Source of the DNA: Babylonia areolata | Taxonomy: Eukaryota; Mollusca; Gastropoda; Neogastropoda; Buccinidae | Reading direction: 5' to 3' | Assembly (NCBI RefSeq): GCF_041734735.1 | Contig: NC_134879.1 | Location: forward strand, 2,377,820-2,441,819 | Length of the DNA: 64,000 bases | Shown here: in pieces, positions 56,589 through 64,000 of the stretch | Position numbering within the stretch: position 1 is the first letter of the stretch | Layout of the letters: the number at the start of each line of letters is the position of its first letter | The notes under the pieces: model-generated | Told to the model about the DNA's origin: nothing | Database searches by the model: none | Seen by the model: the letters and a program-made list of their open reading frames with translations, nothing else | Position numbers and translations under genes: made by a program

Positions 56589-57579
56589 TGCTACCTGGTA
56601 ATGCTTCTTCAGTATTCTTTAATTCTATTTATTGAGCCTGTGCTTGTATGCATTTTCATGAAATTTTGTGATAATTTGCCTTTATTGAGTGGTTGTGATC
56701 ATTTCTTTGTGGGTACCTGTTTCAGTGTCGCTATGTGATGAAATACAGACACTGTGATGGAAAGCTGGTGATGAAGATAACGGATGACAAAGTGGTAAGT
56801 CCTGTGTTATACTTTTTAAGAATTATGCCTCTCTTTAAAAAAAAAAGAAAAAAAAAAAGAAAAGATTTCAGTGTATCACTATCAAAAAGTCATGCTTTAG
56901 ATAAGATTCTAGAAAGAGAATTTAATAGCAAGTTCAGGAAGATTGGTTGTCCTTTTTGCAGTCATACATTCCAATACTTCGTCATCTGACCAAATGCACT
57001 GGTTTGTCATAAAATTTTAAGTTTTTGTTGGAGCCTTTTATAAGCCTGTTGTTTACAGTTGTATATTATGAGTGGACCAGCTGGCCAAGAATGCTATAAA
57101 GGAAAAAGTCATCCTAGTCTATGTTCCATACACAGACGTGAAGCAGAAAGTGAATACATCTCCACTGGCTCCCTGTCTCACACCGAATGAAGTACAAGAT
57201 CAGCACACTATGTTATAGATGTATTCACAAAACTGCCCCTTCCTATCTCTGCAGCTGCCTTCACCTCTACACTCCTTGAAATACTGATTTTGATTTTTTT
57301 TATATGTAATAGCGCAACACGTAATAAACCAGTTCTCAAAGTTTCATTTTCTTACACAATATATATTTTTTTTTTGTAATTTTTTTTTCCAAACCCTTAC
57401 AAATGGGCCGTCTGTGGGGAAAAGCAAGGGAGGAAAGTTGTCGTCCCGAGTGAGTTAAGAGAAATGTGATTGTTTCATTCCAGTGCCTGAAGTACAGAAC
57501 AGAACACGCGCAGGACATCAGGAAAGTGGAGAAACTGACCAGTCAGCTGATGCGGCATATGGCTTCCAAAGAAAAGTGA
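55667..57579 (+). CDS. SRP9: Signal recognition particle 9 kDa protein, three exons
   Basis: CDS joins 55667-55738, 56726-56794 and 57484-57579; all introns are GT-AG in phase 0, giving 78 residues plus stop (human 86). SRP9 pairs with SRP14 on the Alu domain of SRP RNA in the cytosol and takes part in elongation arrest during ER targeting. Seen: MTYFTTWEEFAKAAERLYMN (first helix; human has QTWEEFSRAAEKLYLADP), then CRYVMKYRHCDGKLVMKITD (human VVLKYRHSDGNLCVKVTD), then CLKYRTEHAQDIRKVEKLTS, the last strand and C-terminal helix. The human acidic tail is shorter here. The start is the only in-frame ATG that gives the family N-terminus. Intron 1 holds CA/GT microsatellites. Intron 2 holds LINE and TTAA-element fragments. 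Confidence 0.96.
56212..56590. repeat. SRP9: GT and CA microsatellites in SRP9 intron 1
   Basis: (gt)n at 56216-56248, (ca)n at 56312-56349 and 56547-56586. Opposite-sense tracts 65 bp apart could pair in the transcript. Confidence 0.93.
56726..56794 (+). CDS. SRP9: SRP9 exon 2
   Basis: Acceptor ctgtttcag, donor gtaagt, 69 nt. Residues 25-47, covering the KYRHCDGKL strand-turn and KITDDKV. The KYRH block is the clearest SRP9 signature. Confidence 0.95.
57080..57275 (+). mobile_element. Fragment of the same LINE family (SRP9 intron 2)
   Basis: A frame reads LHWLPVSHRMKYKISTLCYR, CIHKTAPSYLCSCLHLYTP, the same family as at 46849. Truncated on both sides; the right side continues directly into a TTAA-element fragment. 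Confidence 0.8.
57276..57458. mobile_element. Fragment of the TTAA-flanked element (SRP9 intron 2)
   Basis: Reverse complement of about 20351-20520, ending cgtcccgagtgagttaa at 57458, only 25 bp before SRP9 exon 3. Its left end is fused to a LINE fragment. It therefore supplies much of the sequence next to the exon 3 acceptor. Confidence 0.75.
57484..57579 (+). CDS. SRP9: SRP9 exon 3
   Basis: Acceptor cattccag, 96 nt including TGA at 57577-57579. Residues 48-78, with DIRKVEKLTSQLMRHMASKE matching human [20 protein letters not shown]. Confidence 0.95.
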   Translation, partial: CLKYRTEHAQDIRKVEKLTSQLMRHMASKEK

Positions 57580-58500
57580 TATGATGGAGCAGCTTTTGAC
57601 GATGTCTGTTGTGTCGTTGTGAGACCGGCATGTGTTGAGATCAGGAGAGAGCGATGTGGATTAAGTGCGTCTTGACAAGATTCAAAAGGCATTTGATGCA
57701 TTTCAGTTCATTAACTTGTGCGACTGTGAGTGTGAAGATGACCGGTGTCTGTGCATTTGAAGGGAGTATGAAACTAAAGGGTTTATGTGTGTGTGTGTGT
57801 TAGAGTGTGTTTGAGACAGACTAATAACAAGTATCTGTATGTGTGGTGTTGTAAACATGAATCTGTATGCTTTACTGCATATATATTTATGAAGAAGAGA
57901 TGTGGATTTTGATGGTGGTTGGCAGTCACTTTTCGTTTTCAAAACAGTGTGATGTAAACTGAGGGTGTGCTATAGATTCCTGTGCTAGTTCACTTTCTGA
58001 GCATGTGAACTTGATTTGATTTGGATTTGTGTGTATGTTTCTTTTGTATTAAAAAAAATAAAAAAAAAAAAAATTACAAGGTAGATCATAGAAGCATGTA
58101 TAGTATTTTATTCTCAAGTCTTGACAAAGGGCTCAACAACTATAACAAAAGCAGTGAAAAACAAGAATCTTACTGGTATGCTTAATATTTAAATGGGCTT
58201 GAAGTGTATTAGTCTGTTAAACACTGTGAAACTGGTTTAGAAATGTGTCTTGTAAGACAATGCAATCATAGTCTCAAGGAAGAAGGAATCAGAATAATGA
58301 GGCATAGCGTTTTTCATCTGAGTACATGTGTGTGGAGGATGGAGTTTGGAGGAATTACCATGCTGATAAATATAGTTGAAATAAAATTATTTAAATAGTC
58401 ATGTGACAAGTGATTTGAGTTCGAATATAGTGTGGTGCAAGTTCAGTTCTTTGACATTGAGTCTTTGCAAGAAAAAATAAAAATTTCTTCATTCGATGAA
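57580..58500 (+). other. SRP9: Probable SRP9 3' UTR
   Basis: Non-repetitive, GT-rich sequence after the stop. Possible poly(A) signals are AATAAA-type sites near 58050, 58382 and 58475; which is used cannot be told. A MITE begins at about 58586, so the transcript probably ends before it. Confidence 0.45.
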
Positions 58501-58585
58501 AGAATTTCTCGCAGTCTGTGTGTCGTTTCTTTGTGTAATGTGTGCATGTGCAATTTTTTTTTCTTCTTGTAAACAGGCAATGCTT

Positions 58586-58810
58586 TTATCTTACGAACGG
58601 TGAAAGAGACGACGTTAACAGCGTTTCACCCCAATTACCATCATCAAAATATTGCAAGCAGAAGGCTCTTATACTGAAGACGTGAATATTGACAAAGAAT
58701 ACCACAATTCTGACGACGGAAGCTAAAGGTTGGGTCATTCAGACACCCACTGGACATCCGAGGGGTCTGTGTAGAGGAGAAGAGAGGACTGGCCGTACTT
58801 AGTGAGTTAA
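58586..58810. mobile_element. MITE, inverted copy of the 8427 element, just past SRP9
   Basis: gaaagagacgacgttaacag, cgtttcaccccaattaccat and gtacttagtgagttaa match the other copy in reverse complement. Confidence 0.75.
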
Positions 58811-59603
58811 GCTGATGGCGATTGCTAGAGCAATATATAAAAGCAACAGGAAAGCAACGTTCGAGGTCAGAAAAGGAACAGATACAAAATGCTGGGAAAG
58901 TAAAGATAGTTTCACGCACTGTTGATGCTTGCTACATGATGGGGAGGTCTAATCCTCCATCTTTCATTTTCAACAATGAATTTTCAGTGATTGACATCCT
59001 GACCGTAAGTGTGACTGACATCCTAAACCATTAGTGAGGTGATGAGCAAACTTGTCTGCAGTTGTCAAAGGGATAATTAAATTTGTTGACAGCATAACCT
59101 TTAGAGTAATGAGATTGATGTGAACACAAAATTGGAATGCGGTAGGTGCTGTTTATGTTGTACTTTTTTCAGTTATCTTTTTTTCTCTTTTTTGAGAGGA
59201 CCCAAACGTTTTGTTGAACAGTCAGATGGAAGAGGTTCCAAAATGCTACCAAGACACATTGTTATATTTAATTTGTAACGTCATGCCTCCCTAGCCATAA
59301 GACGTCCATGAATACATATACACACATACATACTGTGTATGTGCGGCATAGTTCTTTTTCAGTCTCTGCAGTGCTGCCTGTCCTTTAGAATTCACCTTCG
59401 ACTGTTCACACTGATCCTGGTACAAAAGAAGTGCTCTGGGTGCCTATTCAATCTAAAGTAGAATGCTGTGCAAAATGGACTCTGTGTAAAGTCCTTTAAT
59501 ATGCCATCCACTTTGAAAACTCCACTCATCTTTCACATCTGAATGCTTACGACCACTCTAGACCATTGTATTCGTTCAGATCTGTTTATCCTCCATGCCC
59601 CAC

Positions 59604-60008
59604 TAAATAAACACTCTTCTTCTTCTGCGTTCGTGGGCTGCAACTCCCACGTTCACTCGTATGTACACGAGAGGGCTTTTACGTGTATGACCGTTTTTAC
59701 CCCGCCATGTAGGCAGCCATACTCGGCTTTCGGGGGCGTGCATGCTGGGTATGTTCTTGTTTCCATAACCCACCGAACGCTGACATGGATTACAGGATCT
59801 TTAACGTGCGTATTTTATCTTCTGCTTGCGTATACACACGAAGGGGGTTCAGGCACTAGCAGGTCTGCACATATGTTGACCTGGGAGATCGTAAAAATCT
59901 CCACCCTTTACCCACCAGGCATTGTTACCGAGATTCGAACCCGGGACCCTCAGATTGAAAGTCCAACGCTTTAACCACTCGGCTATTGCGCCCGTCTATA
60001 TAAACACA
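59604..60008 (-). mobile_element. tRNA-derived SINE, family A, downstream of SRP9
   Basis: Minus orientation, full tRNA-like head (gggcgcaatagccgagtgg) and a long end with the gggctgcaactcccac block. Possible flanking duplication around ataaacac. Confidence 0.9.
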
Positions 60009-60334
60009 AAACAAGAGGTTGTCATGCTTTTGCAAACATCCCTCAATCTAAAGCACTTTGCCAACTGAAAATAGAAAACCAGTTTCTTTGTCCACTTAAA
60101 ACAAAAATCTAAAAAAGAAATTCTGTTCAACTTGTTCAGATTATACCAGTGGGTCTTTTTCAATTCAATGATGTGTCCTCTATATTTGATATGTTAAAGA
60201 AGGAAGTGTTACTTCAGTTCAGTTTCTTCAAATTATACCTTTTATAACACCAGCAGGTGTTCTCAATTCAGTGACGTGTCATCTATAGAATATCTGATCC
60301 AGTATTTGTAGGGTGATTTGTGTGTATGTGTGTG

Positions 60335-60718
60335 TGTAGGGACTTGAGTACGTTTATGTGTATTTGTTTGTGCTTTCATATCTGTGAAACTGCATGTTTG
60401 TTGCATACCTGTTATGCCTGTGTGTGTGTGTGTGAATGTGTGTCTGCATGTTTTACATTTATTTGTTGATTTGCTTATTTATCATCATTATTGTCTTATT
60501 TTATTTTCATTTATTATTATTATTTAAAAAAAATTATTACTTAAAAAAAAAAAAATGTTATTAATTATTATTATTGTTTTTTTGTTTTTGTTTTTCAAGG
60601 CCTGACTAAGCACGTTGGGTTACGCTGCTGGTCAGGCATCTGCCTGGCAGATGTGGTGTAGCGTATATGGATTTGTCAGAACAGTGACGCCTCCTTGAGC
60701 TACTGATACTGATTCTGT
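60335..60718 (-). mobile_element. Repeat B with long 3' body, copy 3, inverted
   Basis: Minus-strand copy: ggaggcgtcactg head at about 60690, then AT-rich body, then the end tttcatatctgtgaaactgc on the plus strand. Confidence 0.8.
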
Positions 60719-60926
60719 TACTGATAGGTTCACAAAAAAAAAGCTGTGTTTAACATATTCTTGATTACACAATAGAAAAAAAAATTTGTGAAACCATATT
60801 TGATTGTCTCAGTAAGGAACAAATAAAGAAAATATATGTTGTTGTTTTTATGGAAGTATTATACTCAAATTGGATTCTGAAGCAGAATCCTTCATTTCAT
60901 ATGGTCCTGGTCTAAACTTAAAACGG

Positions 60927-61322
60927 TATTTGTATTTCTTTTTATCCCAACAGATTTCTCTGTGTGGAATTCCGGCTGCTCTCTCTTCAGGGAGAGCACG
61001 TCGCTACACTACAGCACCACCCATTTTTTTTATATTTTTTCCTGTGTGCAGTTTTATTTGTTTTTCCTATCGAAGTGGACTTTTCTACAGAATTTTGCCA
61101 GGAGCAACCCTTTTGTTGCCCTGGGTTCTTTTACGTCCGCTAGGTGCATGCTGCAGACGGGACCTCGGTTTATCGTCTCATCCGAATGACTAGCATCCAG
61201 ACCACCACTCAAGGTCTAGTGGAGGGGGAGAAAATATCGGCGGCTGAGCTGTGATTCGAACCAGCGCGCTCAGATTCTCTTGCTTCCTAGGCGGATGCGT
61301 TACCTCTAGGCCATCACTCCAC
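60927..61322 (-). mobile_element. tRNA-derived SINE, family C, downstream of SRP9
   Basis: Complete family C copy in minus orientation, with gtggagtgatggcctagagg head. Confidence 0.88.
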
Positions 61323-61422
61323 ACAAAACTGGACGTTTTTCCTTCTTACACATGTGCATGCATCTATGCATGCACATACTCTCCCCTTTCCCCATCCCAC
61401 CCACCCCACGCACACAACAACA

Positions 61423-61924
61423 AACAAGAGAGGCAAGGCCTTCAAGACTCACTTGTGGCAAATTAAGTCCCCTAGCATTAATTACAGAGTAATTTCCCTT
61501 TTTTACTATCTGCACCAAAAACGTTTGCAAAATAAATAAAACTTCCATGCTTAGCAAAAGAAGTTCCTGTTTGAACAAAAAATGATAATAATGACTGCTC
61601 TAGTTGGGTCAGAATATCAGATCAAAGTGCCAAGTTTAGAGAATACAAAAAATATAAATATAACAGTAAATGCAGTTTGCATATAATTAGGCTTCATTTT
61701 TTATTTTTTTGTGCCCATCCCAGAGGTGCGATATTGTTTTAAACAAGATGACTGGAAAGAACTGAATTTTTCCTATTTTTATGCCTAATTTGGTGTCAAC
61801 TGACAAAGTATTTGCAGAGAAAATGTCAATGTTAAAGTTTACCATGGACACACAGACACACACACACACAGACAACCGAACACCGGGTTAAAACATAGAC
61901 TCACTTTGTTTACACAAGTGAGTC
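61423..61924 (-). mobile_element. Element G, copy 5 (downstream of SRP9)
   Basis: Minus-orientation copy with gagaggcaaggccttcaaga at one end and the hairpin end gactcactttgtttacacaa at the other. Confidence 0.85.
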
Positions 61925-62595
61925 AAAAAAACATACATAACCTGAGAGATGCTCTGAGAGATGTACCCTGGGTACAACATAATGGTCTGAACTGACTCAC
62001 TATTTCTAGTATGCGCATGCTTCAGAACACAAAACCTCCGTCTCTCTCTTCATCAACACACCCAATAGGCAAACGCTTTCAACAAATGCATTTTTCATTC
62101 TGTATCAGTACATCACACTGCATGGAAATAGCAAGAAAATAAAGAAACCGTGACATCTATCAAGACAAGTCTAAAATTCTGGTGGGGAATTTACAGAGAA
62201 CATCAAAAAGGTTGTGAGTAGAAACACAAAACAAGCCTTCACCAGTGACTCAAATGCCATGGCTTCCTCCGCGAATGCAATCAGCGAAGTGTGTAAGTAC
62301 GTAACTATAAATCCAGACGTGCTGCATGGTTCGATACAAATTTACAATAATTATGTGAGTAGACGACAATAACCATGTAAACTCCTTTTCTAAGAGACTT
62401 GCTCCAGTGATGGTCCATCAAAACATCAGCACAGTGACAAATACCAAACATTTTTTGTTGTTGTTTGAACTTGAGTTCCGTATTATTACACTTATTGAAA
62501 GCAATCCATCGTACCAAAAGGTAAACATAAAACATTTGGTTACCATGACCAATGAAAAAAAACAACAGCAAATAAATTTTTCAAATACAATAGTG

Positions 62596-62631
<36 letters not shown>

Positions 62632-62711
62632 TGAAATGGAATTCCCAGTCCCAGTTCTGCTTTCTAAGCAAGCACTCGTCTTGAGCGACTTGCCTCTCTC
62701 ACACAGAGCTG

Positions 62712-62742
<31 letters not shown>

Positions 62743-64000
62743 ACGATGATGTAAAAAAAAACCCCAAAGACTTGGATCAGAACACAAGAAATTATTGTCG
62801 AAACATCAAGAAGAACAACAGCAAAAACGTTCTGAGATTTTGATTTACACTGTTCAGGGAGTTATACACTTTCACAACAGAACTGGAAAGTCAGTTTTTG
62901 CACATCGACCTCATATTAATTTACCACTGGCATTATTACTTGTGTACTCCATACCTTCTGAGGATATGTTGTTTTAATCAGCTTGATTAAGCAACTTCTC
63001 AAAATAGTAGTTCCAAAAATATAATTATTATTTGAAATACAGTCGACATTCTTTCATTATTTCCTGAAATACTGAATCGTCTTGCGCAATGGAACATACC
63101 GCACATGCAAAAACACATGCACTTTCATGTGGGGACCCACGACCCACCCACTCATACATGCAGAACCATTCTTCCTTCTGAGATGAATTGACAGCTGTTA
63201 GATGTATATTCAGAACAAATATGAAAATTGTTTGAACGTTCCCGCTTATCTGCTTAATTGTTTTTCATGATCATCAGCCATTCTTTGAACAAAGTTATCT
63301 TGTCATGATTTTTCACTGTTTAAAATGAATAATTTCTATCAATGCACTGTATATTATCTATCGCAACATTGTTTCTCACACACACAAAAATAAAATCACT
63401 GAAATGACAGAAACAGTTCAAAATTCAAATAACTTAGTCAAGCAATTTTAACTTAATGACTAGAATCTACAATAAAGAAAAAAAGTGACATTAATAAATA
63501 ATATGACATAATATACATTAACTTCTTGATCCAAGTTTTGATATTACAGAAACAGTTTTGCATGGATGGTTATTCACCTGGCTCCACATTTATTAGTCAA
63601 TTCTTAGTAAAGGTATTAACAAAAGGACTGAGTCACGGTGTTCTGGGTTTTTTTTTTCTTCTGTCAATAGGACTAGCACAACAGCCAACTGAGATTTTTT
63701 TTAAAAGTGAAATTATTACTTGAAAAAAAAAAAATCCAACCATTACAACTAACATATAAAATGCCCAAAGAACTTTTATAATGTGAAAAATCAGGACACC
63801 ACAGCAAAAATTGCTTACACAATCACAGACATCATGACGTCTCTGCAGTCAAAATTCACAACTAATATTGAACTGATGACAACTCACAACATAATATTGT
63901 ATGTAGAAGTATAGACAAATCAGTTGACTGATCTGTTTGAAAACTGCATTATTTGTCATATTTTGCAGTTACCATGTTGCAGGTAATCAGTGTTCCTAAA
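61925..64000. other. AT-rich sequence at the right edge, no gene recognised
   Basis: Unique DNA with GT microsatellites at 62600-62628 and 62716-62741. Reading frames are short and without recognisable domains. A neighbouring gene may begin beyond the window. Confidence 0.5.

Noticed and set aside
62305-62571. Minus-strand frame of 88 residues at the right edge
   Set aside because: AT-rich, no recognisable domain, no splice evidence.

Overview
This is animal nuclear DNA, most likely from a marine mollusc and probably a gastropod. Genes are split by GT-AG introns. Most of the window is AT-rich non-coding sequence packed with microsatellites, minisatellites, several tRNA-derived SINE families and small terminal-repeat DNA elements. 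The species is an inference. The intron-exon structure and the proteins are read directly from the sequence.

Two protein-coding genes can be supported. The first is a complete Enabled/VASP (Ena/Mena/EVL) actin regulator on the minus strand. It has ten coding exons from 54861 down to 10640. All splice phases agree and total 1269 nt, giving 422 residues plus stop. The first coding exon holds only ATGAG. Exons 2-3 encode the EVH1 domain, exons 4-6 a linker and PAPP-type proline-rich core, the end of exon 6 the G-actin motif, exon 7 the F-actin motif, and exons 9-10 the tetramerisation coiled coil. The second gene is SRP9, the 9-kDa signal recognition particle subunit. It lies on the plus strand in three exons (55667-57579, 78 residues). 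The two genes are head to head, about 0.8 kb apart between start codons. Human ENAH and SRP9 are also divergent neighbours, so this looks like ancient microsynteny.

Layout. 1-9.2 kb: downstream of Ena; AT-rich sequence with SINEs, a MITE and a GC-rich insert between 59-bp direct repeats. 9.2-10.6 kb: likely Ena 3' UTR. 10.6-54.9 kb: Ena, with introns filled by repeats. 54.9-55.7 kb: shared promoter. 55.7-58.5 kb: SRP9 and its 3' UTR. 58.5-64 kb: repeats and AT-rich sequence with no recognised gene.

The most unusual signal is that three tandem arrays inside Ena are copies of its own exon-intron boundaries. The exon 9 acceptor is repeated about 45 times (14.5-17.3 kb). The exon 8 donor is repeated about 45 times (18.2-19.95 kb). 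The exon 6 acceptor is repeated three more times (28.4-28.7 kb). Intron 8 is therefore lined at both ends by large fields of decoy splice sites.
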